Of a DNA stretch of 64,000 nt, positions 27,760 through 38,830 are shown one piece after another (the stretch's first letter is position 1; each line of letters opens with the position of its first letter). Origin of the DNA: Luzula sylvatica (taxonomy: Eukaryota; Streptophyta; Magnoliopsida; Poales; Juncaceae); contig OX326959.1 in assembly GCA_946800325.1 (NCBI GenBank), positions 54,019,276-54,083,275 on the forward strand, read 5' to 3'. Below the pieces are notes generated by a model. It ran no database searches. It was not told the DNA's origin and saw only the letters and a program-made list of their open reading frames with translations. Position numbers and translations under genes: made by a program.

Positions 27760-28061
27760 GGGAAATTATACCTTGCCCCCAAAACCCATCACCACACCCA
27801 CGATCCCATTCTCTTTTGTTTTTTTTGGGTTGGGTGTTAATCCCCAACTCCAATTTGCACCCCACTCTCTCTCCAAATTAATTAATGCTTCGAATTAACA
27901 GTTAATCTTGAGTAAATTAACACCTCATATTAGTACCTAATAATTCATTAATTCAATTGACTGTTAATTCGAAGCATTGTTAATCGAGTGGGTAATTTTT
28001 GGAAGATGGATAGGATATCAAGGATGTGGTGATGGGTTTGGGGAGCACAGTAAATGGCCTC
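27760..28061. mobile_element. Mutator-type MITE in the promoter of P450 gene 2
   Basis: 302 bp with a 9-bp target duplication AATTTAAAA (27751-27759 and 28062-28070). Left end GGGAAATTATACCTTGCCCC; right end TAAATGGCCTC. Inverted interior arms include 'cccatcaccacacc' against 'ggtgtggtgatggg'-like sequence. It ends 160 bp before the start codon at 28221. Confidence 0.85.
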
Positions 28062-28220
28062 AATTTAAAATATCCCAATCCTCCCCATGTTTCGTTTTCA
28101 TTCCATCAATTATAATTTGACAAAAATTCACCCTTACATTTTTCAACTCCTTCAATTGACCGTTTCCTTAAATCAACAATAAATTGTACAAATTGGCATC
28201 CCTTTGCAGATCTGGAAATC

Positions 28221-29863
28221 ATGGAGCTTGAGCTTCTCTCACTTAAGTTTTTCCTATTCCTTCTTCTCTTAATCTTCTCTTTCTACCTATTCATAAACCC
28301 AGCAAAAAATGAAACCCCCAAATCCTACCCGTTACTCGGCCACCTACCTGCGCTCGTAAAACACCGTGACCGTTTCCTCGAATGGCTGACAGAAACCCTA
28401 ATCTCCTCACCCAATCACACAGTAACCCTCCGTGTACCGGGTCGAACCAATCAGGTTATAACTGCCAACCCCAAAAATGTGGAATACATGTTGAAATCCA
28501 ACTTTGATAACTATCCAAAAGGTAAAATCTCCATAACAATCGTAGAAGATTTTCTCGGTCACGGCATTTTCAGTTCAGATGGGGATCACTGGCTTTGGCA
28601 GAGAAAGGCGGCGAGCATGGAATTCAACAAGAAATCATTTCGAGATATTTTGATCGATGCAGTTAAAAACGAAATATCTAATAGACTTGTCCCCTTGTTA
28701 GAGAAGGCCGTCGAAAACGACAAAACCATAGATTTTGAAGATATTATCGAGCGTTTTGCTTTTGATACGATTTGTCTAGTGCTTTTTGACGAGGATTCAA
28801 AACTTTTGATGGAAATAGGGGAGGAGGATGAAAGATGCGAGTTAATGAAATCATTTAGAGAGGCGCAAGAATTGTTAATCGGGAGACTTGAAGGTTTTGT
28901 TCAAGATATATGGAAGGTGAAAAGAATGCTCAATGTTGGGTCAGAGAAGCGGTTTCGGAAGTGTCTTGAGGTTGTTCGGAGCTTCGCTATGCGTATTGTC
29001 CGCAAACAAAAGGTATGTGCCAAAAAAAATATGCCCCAATTTGATAGGAAGCTTAAAATTCATGAACGAGTTTACTTCCAAGATCGTAAAGAAGTTTAGA
29101 AGTAATCATATGTTCAATAACATGCAAATCATTATATTGAATCTTGATCGCTTGTTTGCAGCTCCTCGTGGAGGAAGATAATCTGCTAAGCCGATTCAAT
29201 TCGAACAAAGTACAAACAAACGAACACCTCCAAAATACAGTCCTAAGTTTCCTGATCGGCGGGACCGAGACGACAACATCAGCACTAATATGGTTCTTTT
29301 ATCTCGTTTCAATCAATCCAAACAAAAAGAAAAAAATCGAGCAAGAAATATCATCAATACGTTCAACCAAACAAAATCCCAACGAATTGTTCACCATAGA
29401 CGAATTGCGTAGAATGCATTATTTGCACGCGGCCCTAACCGAATCCATGAGATTATACCCTCCAGTATCAATAGACAATCAATTGTGCAAAGAAGACGAT
29501 ATATTGCCCGATGGAACAATCATTAAAAAAGATTGGTTCATGGGGTATAGTGCTTATGCAATGGGACGAACGAAAGAATTATGGGGCGAAGATTGTAGCG
29601 AGTATAAACCAGAAAGGTGGTTGGAAAATGGAGTTTTCAAACCCGATAACCCGGTCAAGTACCCTGTTTTTCATGCCGGTCCTAGGGTTTGCTTGGGGAA
29701 GGAAATGGCTTATATAGAGATGAAAATGGTCGCTTCTTGCTTGTTAGAGAAATTTGAAATTATATATACGGGCAACGAAAAGGGTCCCGAACCTTTGCTC
29801 TCTCTTACTTTGAAAATGAAAGGCGGCATGCCGGTTCGAGTTAGAAACAAGGAGGACATATGA
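28221..29863 (+). CDS. Cytochrome P450, CYP94-like (gene 2)
   Basis: Two exons, 28221-29012 and 29162-29863, with a 149-bp GT-AG intron after RKQK (phase 0). The product is 497 residues. The N-terminal anchor is very hydrophobic (residues about 5-25). The I-helix is GGTETTTS, with Gly in place of the more usual Ala; ExxR is ESMRL; the heme loop is FHAGPRVCLG with Cys441 as heme ligand. It is clearly paralogous to gene 1 (shared NFDNYPK, DFLGHGIFSSDGD, SMEFNKRS/KKS, KPERWLENGVFKP). By family it should be a microsomal omega-hydroxylase of fatty-acid or jasmonate-type substrates; the substrate is not determinable. Its intron is at a different place from that of gene 1. The continuous frame running on to 29099 is intron read-through. 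Confidence 0.88.
29013..29161 (+). other. Intron of CYP94-like gene 2
   Basis: Donor GTATGT, acceptor TTTGCAG; 149 bp. Removing it gives 264 + 234 codons in one frame. Confidence 0.85.
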
Positions 29864-30038
29864 TGTAATGATAATCCATTTGTAATAAATTTGTATGACA
29901 AATTAAATACTTAAAACTCAATTTAAAAAATAAAGCAACTCGAGTAAATTGATGTAATGACACGATGCAAAGTTTAAAAAATAAGTAAAATTCTTAATAC
30001 ACAAAAAGCTGAAAAGGGCATTAAATTGAACCGATTTA

Positions 30039-30835
30039 TTAACGGCGACGACGACGCTTCCCCTTGCCATGAGCGGGCACGTGTCTCTTCCCAGTACTGG
30101 CATGCGTCTTGGTGCAGAGAATATGACGCCCCTTCGCGCGTCTTCGTTTCAAGACTTTTCTCCCACCCGCACTACTCATTCTCGCGAAGAATCCATGGAC
30201 ACGGGCAAGGCACATTTTATTTTTATGCCGTTTGGTCTGTCCGAGTTGAAACTTCTTGGCTGCCACTATGACGTCACGTTTCGGCCCTGTTTTGGAATTG
30301 TCGGTGCCGAAAATGAAGCTAATGCCACTTAAGGATAAACCTGAGAGATAATGTTAGATCGGGTCAGTGTCGACAAATTGTGAGGCCGAATGGGTCTGTG
30401 CATTTAATGTATGGGATAATGGAGTGAAGCCAACTATTGGTGATACTGTAATGTTGCTGGTACCGATACTGGCATTGTACCAGTTTTGATTTTTCTTCTT
30501 TTATCCATGAACAATTTGCAATTTGGAGGTATTTGAGCATTATTGAGGTCTCATATATGCTTTTAGTAAAGTAAATCAACAAAATAAAGAAGTAAATTGA
30601 AATTGGGATTGTATGGTACCGACCAAATTGGGATTCAGTGCTTACCTGCGAAGGAAGAGACGAGAGGGGAGAAAAGGAAAGACGACGACGACGACGACGG
30701 AGAAGAAGATGAAGAGAGCGATACTGGAACCGCACACGGGACGGTGAGAGAGCATCGGATAGAAGAGGCATTGGAAGCTCGGAGAGAAGAAGCGATGGGA
30801 CGCGCAGTGGAAAGAGGGAGGAGAGTGAGCGCCAT
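30039..30835 (-). CDS. RPL34: Chloroplast 50S ribosomal protein bL34c (nuclear gene)
   Basis: Two exons on the minus strand: 30835-30646 and 30340-30039, with a 305-bp GT-AG intron (phase 1); exon sum 492 nt, 163 residues. Exon 1 is a Ser/Ala-rich, acid-poor transit peptide ([13 protein letters not shown]... with a long Ser run). Exon 2 holds the very basic bL34 core: [17 protein letters not shown], then [20 protein letters not shown] and a Lys/Arg-rich tail. The order LGQTKR...HGF..RM...[14 protein letters not shown] fits plant plastid bL34, which is longer than the bacterial protein of about 46 residues. It is a structural protein of the large plastid ribosomal subunit. It is divergent from PPD6 across 284 bp. 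The frame at 30364-30930 is a shadow. Confidence 0.9.
30341..30645 (-). other. Intron of the bL34c gene
   Basis: Donor GTAAGC, acceptor ATCTCTCAG on the minus strand; it separates transit peptide from ribosomal core. Confidence 0.85.
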
Positions 30836-31119
30836 TGCTCGAGTCGAGACGAGGAAAATGAAGCCTTCTTTTCCTTATCCAAGATAAGGGGAATTTTCGG
30901 CTCGGTTTTGTTGATGAAGTTTTTGGCCACGCCTGGTGTACTCGACCTATTTCCTACCTCAATACAATTATTAGTTATAATTTATTTAGACCAAGTGCAT
31001 GCAGTTTTTTCTTCTTTTCCATGGCTATCATTCACTGTCTATCCCACTGTCAAAATTCTTGATGGATAAGAAGCGGCGGGAGTTCAAGCCATGAAGCCAA
31101 CCTCTCCCCTTTCCCTCCA
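30836..31119. promoter_or_regulatory. Shared divergent promoter region of bL34c and PPD6
   Basis: Only 284 bp separate the two start codons, and this must also hold both 5' UTRs. Both neighbours encode plastid proteins, so a bidirectional promoter is likely. I did not identify individual binding sites with confidence. Confidence 0.6.
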
Positions 31120-32026
31120 ATGGCGCCTACCATCTCACCTCTCTTGTCCTCTCCATCGCTGCCCCCTTCTCAAGAACCCATCACTCCAATTACTCCAAAG
31201 AGAGCTCTTCTCTCCGTGCTGAGATTTAACAGGAGAGATTTACTGTGGGGTTCAGTTACTTTGGGTTCGTTGGTATTGAAGGAGCCATTGAAATTAGAGG
31301 CCAGAGAGGTCGTGGTCGGTTCTTATCTCCCTGAATCGCCGTCCGATCCTTCTTTTGTCGTCTTCAAAGCCACTACCAAAGACACTCCTGCTCTTCGTGC
31401 TGGTAATTTGATAAATCCCTACACATTCCTGTGATTTACTGAGAATAACCACCATTTCAATTTCGCAGGCAATGTGGAACCGTACAAATTCCTTCTTCCA
31501 CCGACATGGAAGCAAACTCGAGTGGCCAACATTCTTTCAGGAAACTACTGCCAGCCCAAATGTGCGGAGCCATGGGTGGAAGTGAAATTCGAAGACGAGA
31601 AACAAGGCAAAGTGCAAGTGGTCGCGTCTCCGTTAATTCGACTCACCAACAAACTCAATGCCACCATTGAAGACATTGGTAGCCCCGAGAAGCTCATTGC
31701 CTCTCTTGGACCCTTCGTGACGGGAAACACTTTGGACCCCGAGGAAATTCTAGAAACTTCTGTCGAGAATATCGACGGACAAACGGTAATAATTACATGA
31801 AACTCCATTTTATTGGTTTTTTTAAAGTTGTGTTCTGATCTGATGGTTAATGCAGTATTACAAGTATGTACTGGAGACTCCATTCGCGTTGACGGGGACT
31901 CACAATCTGGCAAAGGCTACTGCGAAAGGAAATACGGTGGTTTTGTTTGTGGTCAGTGCTAGTGATAAACAATGGCCATCTTCTCAAAAGGCTTTGAAAA
32001 CTATTTTGGATTCATTTCGAGTGTAA
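31120..32026 (+). CDS. PPD6: PsbP domain-containing protein 6, chloroplastic
   Basis: Three exons: 31120-31402, 31469-31785 and 31856-32026; exon sum 771 nt, 256 residues. After a Ser/Pro-rich plastid transit region comes a twin-arginine signal (FNRRDLLWG, Arg38-Arg39, then a hydrophobic stretch), as expected for Tat import into the thylakoid lumen. The PsbP-type domain follows: VGSYLPESPSDPSFVVFKA, VEPYKFLLPPTWKQ, VEVKFEDEKQGKVQVVASPL, YYKYVLETPFAL, and the C-terminal SSQKALKTILDSF. A Cys pair CQPKC (residues 122 and 126) is present; PPD6 proteins are known for a redox-active Cys pair. Function of the family is not settled; it is a lumenal protein tied to thiol redox and not an oxygen-evolving subunit. 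All introns are GT-AG. Confidence 0.93.
31403..31468 (+). other. PPD6 intron 1
   Basis: GTAATT...TTTCGCAG, 66 bp, phase 1. Confidence 0.85.
31786..31855 (+). other. PPD6 intron 2
   Basis: GTAATA...AATGCAG, 70 bp, phase 0. Confidence 0.85.
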
Positions 32027-32358
32027 TATGTTTGTTGAATTTGGGACGTTAATGGTAAATATATACAATGACAATGATTTGTAATTAAAATAGAAGAGAA
32101 TACGAAAGGGATTTTTGTAAAGTGAAATGATCTTTTTTTTTTCAATTTATTTAAAATTACAAGGGAATCAGAGCAGTTACACCGTTACCAGTGCCGTTAA
32201 AATTACAATATTCGATATCAATACTCGTAGAATACGTATCAGATACTTCGCGTGACGTTTCGTGATATTTTATTGTGAAATAATGGCGGATACTTCTCAG
32301 TTATACTTCGATGATACTTGCAATGCATACAAAAATATAATAGAAAGACAAAATTTTA

Positions 32359-32464
32359 ATTTGAAAGCTTAATGGAAAATGATACATACGAGTAAAGAAC
32401 TACGGGTAACATGTTACCCGTAGTTCTTTACTCGTATGTATCATTTTCCATTAAGCTTTCAAAT
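32359..32464. repeat. Perfect 106-bp palindrome
   Basis: The two 53-base arms are exact reverse complements with no spacer; the centre is GGGTAACA|TGTTACCC between 32411 and 32412. Beyond the perfect core the match decays but stays above chance for some tens of bases. It lies about 330 bp downstream of PPD6, in AT-rich DNA with 'gatacg' type repeats. No coding frame. It could be a foldback element, a hairpin RNA source, or an assembly artefact. Confidence 0.9.
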
Positions 32465-33489
32465 AATAATTTTAAAATAATAAAATAGTATATATAATAC
32501 TTGTATTTCAAGATTTTTAAAACTATCGTATCGGATAAGATACGGTATGTGTATCCGTTCAACATCGATGATAATTAATAAGCAATGTTTTTAGCATTAA
32601 TGTAATATAGGAGGGCATAATCCCGTTACACCCGTTTTAGAATTAAAAAAATGACACAATAATAAAAGATAAATTTATAACAAGGGCGAAGAGAGGGAGG
32701 GTTTAGTTTACCTCCGACAAAAGGAGTAAAGAGGTTAAGCAAACGTAATCAAAAATCTTGAAAAGAATAAATAAATGTTATAAATATGAATGTATTAGTT
32801 ATAACTTAATATGATATGTATACAATTATGAATGAGTGTGAAATGTTGGATAATCATTGACACGTGTGAATATGAATTTGTGTATATTGATGTTTTCACA
32901 TTAGAACATTCACATTGGATCAAAATATGTCATGTTCTCTATATAAGCATGCCATATGTTATAAATCATTCGCGCACAACAACTCGGCCCAATAATAAAT
33001 AATTCATCTCTCTATATTCCGTGTGTTCTTTACCTTTCGTTTATAACAACAAACACGTTATTAAGCTATAAACTAAGAGTGTGATCCCGAGTTTGAACAT
33101 AGGGGAATGAAATGGAAGGGAAAATAATAGATGAAAAAGGAAATAAGGAAATTTTTTCTTACTCCCAAGTTATAAAATGTTAAAGGAAGGAAAATGAATG
33201 TGAATAAAACAAAGAGAAATAATTGTGCATTCCATGAAATGTGTTTCATGTGTACACCATCAATAAAAGAATGATACGGGACAGTTTTTTTTTTTTTTTT
33301 CTTTTCATTTTTTACTTTATTTTGTGTATTTCAAATCGCACGCTGTCCCTCATACATGTTTAATATCTTTTTAGACGTATGATATATCTGTATGTGTTAT
33401 ATCTTTTATATGTATGATATATCTTTTTTAAATACAACATGTTATGTATTTCTATATAGATGATATATTTTTTTTTGATGTATCATATA
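32465..33489. other. Gene-free stretch between PPD6 and the MULE-like element
   Basis: No gene seen. Contains degenerate 'gtatccg/gatacgg' repeats at 32525-32560. Confidence 0.45.
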
Positions 33490-33497
33490 CTTTTAAA

Positions 33498-33555
<58 letters not shown>
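33498..33555. repeat. (TG)n then (TA)n microsatellite
   Basis: GT repeats to about 33516, then TA repeats up to 33555; the right edge is the first base of the transposon terminal repeat. Confidence 0.9.
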
Positions 33556-33558
<3 letters not shown>

Positions 33559-36071
33559 AGCGGTTCAATGGAGTTCTTGTTTGGAGTTCTTATTTGGAGT
33601 CCAAATCTGAACTCTTGATTCATCTTGAACGAACGAACAAGATTTAACATGAAAACTCTGTGCCCAAACTTATTCTACTGGCCCGAATCCAAGGGAGTAG
33701 TCACGACTCCTCTCTCTCTCTCTCTCTAAACCCTCCCTCTCCTTCACGATCTCTCTTGAAACTTCGCCATGCTAGGGACCTAGCCGTCATCCATCTTGCA
33801 AGAGACGACCGGAGACAGCCATATCTCTGAACTCGTCATTCCAAGGACTCAACCCTGTGCCAGAGGGCCTTTCTATGGAAACCCTAACTTGCGACTGCCA
33901 GAGACTGTACAAGGACTCTACAGATCTTTCTCTTACGAGAATGTAGAAGAACTTCAGGGTTCTCGTCTCTTTTTTTTAATCCAGGTGTGTCTTATTCCTT
34001 ATTTTTTTGCGAAAATTGTGAAATAAATTTGTTGTTTTTTGTGATAGCAACTAAAATTGACTGATCTTTGGCTATTTGGGATTCCATGGCTGTATTTAGA
34101 GTTCCATTTCATGTATTTAGGAATTAATATGTCATTATTTGAATTGGGGCTAACCAAAAATCGGGTTTAATTTTATGCACAAATTCAAGGGTTTGTTTCG
34201 AATTAGGGCTAATATGATACATTTTATAATTAGGGCTAGTCCAATAAAAAATCCATTACAAGGAGAACTTGATGAAGCCAATCTGGCAATTTTCTTACAA
34301 TTTCTCAAGGTACAGTTTATCGTGGTATTTCGGCGCAGCTTATTTAAGATGGTTCTATGAACATGAAGGGATGTTAGGTAGTCCTTTTCACTTTAGCCCT
34401 TCTAAAATTAAAAATTATCCAATGAAAATTAAACAATTTGATTTTTGTGACGTAGGCAGAAGACTATCGACACTTATTGGAGCTGAGAATGGATCTTGTT
34501 AATATATTGGAGCTAAATAATTTGATTTTCGTAAAGTATTTGATTCTTGTAATTGAATGGAGTGAAATGGATGGAATGTTTTTCAATAAAATTATGTATT
34601 CAATGATTTATGACACATTCAATAAGTATGGATGTTATATTCGAAAATGTATCGCAAGTTTAGCAATTTTGTTGTATTCTTTTTGCAATTGGTACTAAAT
34701 ACACATTTGGCTTTCATTCTCGGGTAAGTATGGATGTTATATAATCCATCCAATCCATTTCATTTCATTCAATTATAAACTTTATATACGATTACAATTA
34801 CATTAACCCTAATCCAACTATACAATCCACTTTCATTTCATTTCAATTACGATGATCTTATCGAACTATCCATTTCTACAAATTTACATAATCTTTCGTT
34901 AATCACAATTCACAAATTCTTTCCTTTACTATTCTAATTACCATAACACTCTTGAATTACAACCTAATTCCTCTAAACTAATTTCAATCCTCAACCCAAA
35001 TCGCATCCATAACCAGCTCCAAACTATAATGGTACCACTTGTACCAGTACATAACGAGCTCCAAATCGCATCCATATCCAGCCAATAGCTACATGCAATT
35101 ATTCTCGTATCATGTTTAATTATGGTTTCGTATTGCCTCTGCAAATCAACATATTCAGTCAGGATTAACATAAACAAGTTGTTGTTCCGATTTTAATATG
35201 TATAATGAAATAAAGTACTATAATTCAAGAATCTATTTATGCTGAGCGATTACAAGATAGTGGCCCTAATTTATGAGATAATTTTTGTTAACTAACCTAG
35301 TTCAATTTGTTCCAAATTATTGACTTCACAAACATCAACAAGATAAAATGCATTTATAAATAGCACTACAATGACCACATAGCAGGTCCAACTGCAGCCT
35401 CAAAATTTATCTTACGGAAGTCCCAAATCCAAATCAACCTCATTTTATGTAAAAATTACAACTCATTTGACCCAGTTATATATCTTACACCCATTATCAT
35501 TAATTCACTGATTTTAACAATATGATATCCTGCTAAAACCACCTCAACTAACTTCAATCCCTTTAAATTACCCTTAATTAAAGTCTCAATTAGTCTCAAT
35601 TATAAAAACTCTGAATCTAAAATCAGCAATATCCTAAATCATGAGGAGTTACCTTGCAATTTTGATGGTGATTTCCGTTTCTATCCTTATCTAGAACATG
35701 CGTACTGCTTCAGAGTTTGGAGTTAGGGTTTGGATCGCACACAACAACTGAATTGATGTGTGAATAGCGACAACATCATCAATAGGGCTCCATTGATTTT
35801 GAAGAATATCCAAGACTATACAAGACTGTCTCCCTTGTTTACGGAGAGAGAGAGAGAGAGAGAGAGATGAAACTGGTCTCTCAGATACGGAGAGTAATCG
35901 TGAGAGGGAGGGGGGAGACCGCTCTCTGGGATTAGGGCGGGTTTGGGCAGGGGATGAAATCTGGGCAGCGTTCTTTGTAGAAAAAATCTCAGCCGCTTAT
36001 CTAAATTTGATTTATGGTCAAGATTTGGACTCCAAATAAGAACTCCAAACAAGAACTCCATTGAACCGTCC

Positions 36072-36073
<2 letters not shown>
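33556..36073. mobile_element. MULE-like non-autonomous transposon, 2.5 kb
   Basis: Terminal inverted repeats of about 52 bp: left GGGAGCGGTTCAATGGAGTT, right in reverse GGGGACGGTTCAATGGAGTT. Both continue through 'cttgtttggagttcttattt' and 'ggagtccaaatct'. The element sits inside a TA microsatellite, so the 8-9 bp duplication expected of a Mutator-like element (all TATATATA) cannot be read. TC-rich stretches lie inside each end (33710-33727 on the left; 'gagaga' at 35849-35867 on the right), roughly mirror-placed. No transposase frame. Small frames at 33796-34026 and 34175-34698 show no recognisable domain; a captured host fragment (Pack-MULE) is possible but not shown. Confidence 0.8.

Positions 36074-36104
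<31 letters not shown>
36074..36104. repeat. (TA)n microsatellite
   Basis: TA run on the right side of the MULE-like element; probably the same original array as 33516-33555, split by the insertion. Confidence 0.9.
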
Positions 36105-36108
<4 letters not shown>

Positions 36109-37119
36109 GTTGTGCATGATATACGTTTATGTATGTATGATAACAGTTTAAAATATAAAAAAATTTACGCAAGTAAAATTTGTATAATTTTTTGGACTAT
36201 ATTTATATCTTTTCTATAATAATTTATATCTTTTTGCGACGTGCGTTTGGAGTGCACACATACCGTAAAAATGAAATAAATATAGTCAAATTGAAAAAAA
36301 AAAGAAGTCAATCTGCCACCTATTAGACAATCCCTAAAATACAAGTCTTTTTTACCTTTTCTCTCATTATTAATTGAAAAAAAAAAAACAAAAAAAAAAG
36401 AATGTGTTAGACATTTATTTGTTTGGTTTAATAATTTGTATTTTCCATCCCCCCAAATTTAAGGGGAATAAATTTATAGGAGAACGAAGCTTAAATGCTT
36501 AATAGTTCACCTTTTCATTCTCTTTAAAACTCAAAAACAAGATGAAAATTTCATCCTTCTTTCATTCCTCCTACCGCCCCTAATTGATAAGCCAGCCTAA
36601 ATAAGAAACTCTACACTTGCATAATTAAATTACTAATTTATAACTATTGGTGTGGGATGCACTTTCAAAAAAAATCAAATATTAAAATTCGGGATTAAGT
36701 TTGTGGTTTAATTATACGAGTGTAGTTTTTGTAAAATAAATTAGTTATCTTAAGCGATTTTTCAGGATTGTTGGCGTATATACCGGGTCCAGGTAACATT
36801 TTTCACTTCCCGACGGTCGTGGAATTATTGACGGCCGATCTTCCGATTCAGATCAATTAACGGTTCAGATCGTTCACGTTAACCTCCGAGAGATTTTCTT
36901 CGTGGGTAGGCTAGCGCGTCGTTCGAAGATTGTATCAGGTCGTTTTATTATTTAGACCTCATAAACTTTGTTTTTATGATTTTTGACCTTGAAAATATCT
37001 GTCGAAAAAAACAAGGATAGAGATAAAGGGCGCCAAAGAGAGCAAATAAGATTGAGGGGGTTTCCTATTTTTTTCATTCATTCTTTTTCTCTTGCCCGCC
37101 ATAAGGTTCGTCGGAGAAG
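36105..37119. promoter_or_regulatory. Region upstream of the R3H gene
   Basis: No gene seen. The last few hundred bases should contain the promoter and 5' UTR of the gene starting at 37120; no individual site is claimed. Confidence 0.35.
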
Positions 37120-38397
37120 ATGGAGTCGTCGTCGAGCTGCTACGCCGTATCGGCGCCAGTGATTGAGGTGGAGAAGGAGGGGACGGACGGGTACTTTCCC
37201 TCCGTTGATCCGTTGCTCGTTGAGGCGCTTCAGAACCCTAGGCATCGCATCTCTGGTTCGTAATTACGCTTTTTTTTGATCTGTTATGTTCAAATTGATA
37301 GAAATTAGATTAACGATCTGGATATTTTAATCTATCTGCGTTTTCTTTCACCATAGGAGGTTTTCTTTGTATGTATTTTGGCAACAATTTCAATAATTGG
37401 TCATGAAAATTGATTGTGCATGAAATTTCATCTCTTTATCAAGACCTCAAATCTTGAATTCATGATTGTTTATTTATCTGCTGCAGTTTTAAGAATGGAA
37501 CTGGACATTCAGCGATTCATTCAAAATCCAGAATTACATCAATTCCAATTCCAATATTTCCCAACTTCATTTCTCAAATGCTGCGCTCATAGAGTCGCTC
37601 AACACTATGGTCTCCAAACCATGTCTTCAGAAATGTTCGACAAATCAAATATCTGGAGAAGCATAGTAATCGCAATGAAGACCTCAGACACCAAAGCGCC
37701 ACCTGTCAGCCTTTCGCAGATCCCTCCAGTTAAGCCCGAACAGGAGAGCATTGGACGGGAGATTGCTGGCGCGAACAAGAAGATTGTTATTCTCCCAAGA
37801 CAGGGAGGAGGTGCGGGACAGAACGTGTATGGATTGGAGAGGAAGGAGAAGAGTGAAATTGAGAGGAAAGAGGATTATGAGAAGGCTAGGGCCAGGATAT
37901 TCGAAACAAATGGAGAGGAAGAGGAGAAAGGCTCGACTGAATCAACTGGAGAAGAGAAGGGTGCTACTACTGGAGAGGTTGTTACTAGAGATAGTTCCAG
38001 TTCCACGGTTGCCATTTTTAAAGACGATCTGAAGGATCGTATCGATCCTGATTTTGACCGCAGGTAAAAAGATAGACTAATTAAACGAATTATTTAAAAA
38101 ATTTAATATTCAACTTTGTAAGTGGAATGTGTTTTGTGGTAAACGATTTGAACCCCTCTTATAAATTGTAGGAGTGTTAGAGGTGTAACTCGATATTTTC
38201 CCATGGGTCCCCCAATTGGTCCGCAAACTCCTAACGTGTTGCCATACGGTGCAATTTCTCCATACATGGTGCCTAACCTACAATTTGCTTACGGGTACAA
38301 TCAGATGGATTGCAATTTCGTGCAATGGGTTGACCCGAATATGATGTACATGCAGAGCTCGATTTACCCGCAATACCAGCAACCGTTGAGGTTCTAG
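37120..38397 (+). CDS. R3H and SUZ domain protein (putative RNA-binding)
   Basis: Three exons: 37120-37255, 37487-38063 and 38172-38397; exon sum 939 nt, 312 residues. The R3H domain spans about residues 46-115 (LDIQRFIQNPE, then FLKCCAHRVAQHYGL with the RxxxH signature in HRVAQH). A SUZ-like motif follows (KIVILPRQ at about 130, then LERKEKSEIERKEDYEKARARIF), then an acidic/Ser-Thr linker and a Pro/Tyr/Met-rich C-terminus ending QPLRF. R3H-SUZ proteins bind single-stranded nucleic acid, usually RNA; the plant function is unknown. The start at 37120 gives MESSSSCYAVSAPVIEVE and joins in frame. The last 162 nt of the coding sequence are copied at 52870-53031. Confidence 0.88.
37256..37486 (+). 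other. R3H gene intron 1
   Basis: GTTCGT...CTGCTGCAG, 231 bp, phase 1. Confidence 0.8.
38064..38171 (+). other. R3H gene intron 2
   Basis: GTAAAA...AATTGTAG, 108 bp, phase 2 within an Arg codon. Confidence 0.85.
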
Positions 38398-38681
38398 CAT
38401 GAGCTAATTAATTGGTCTTAACTGAGTGATAAATACTTTTATTATGATATATTTTTTGGTAGCTCTATTGTTGTGAAAAAGAACTTAATAATAATGATGA
38501 CAAGTAATTTCTGGTTTTGTCGTTTAAGATACTATGATTAGTTATCAAATATCATAGTAGTCAATTTTCTTATTAGTATAAATTGAAAAATAAATTGGTA
38601 TGAACCAAAATGCAAAATCCATATCTTGTTAAACCTACTCCAGATTTTGGATCTTTGTTTGATCAATCATACTTACCCATC

Positions 38682-38687
38682 CACGTG
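38682..38687. promoter_or_regulatory. G-box CACGTG upstream of BAHD A1
   Basis: CCACGTGACA, 144-149 bp before the start codon; G-boxes bind bHLH (MYC) and bZIP factors in plants. Conserved in unit 2 at 53320-53325. Confidence 0.6.
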
Positions 38688-38830
38688 ACATGTCGTTGTC
38701 ATGTCCTCACACTAGCATTCATTGTCATCACCTCTTCTCTCTACAATGAAATCCCTCTCTCAAATCAAGCAAACATAAAAAAAAAAAACCTCTTCATCTC
38801 TTTGCTTAATTAGGCAATTGCAACATTTCC

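Noticed and set aside
30364..30930. 188-codon minus-strand frame
   Set aside because: Overlaps exon 1 and the intron of bL34c in another frame; the Ser-rich transit peptide frame joins in frame with the bL34 core and this one does not.
33796..34026. Possible small gene inside the MULE-like element
   Set aside because: No domain or splice partner seen; left as unassigned element interior.
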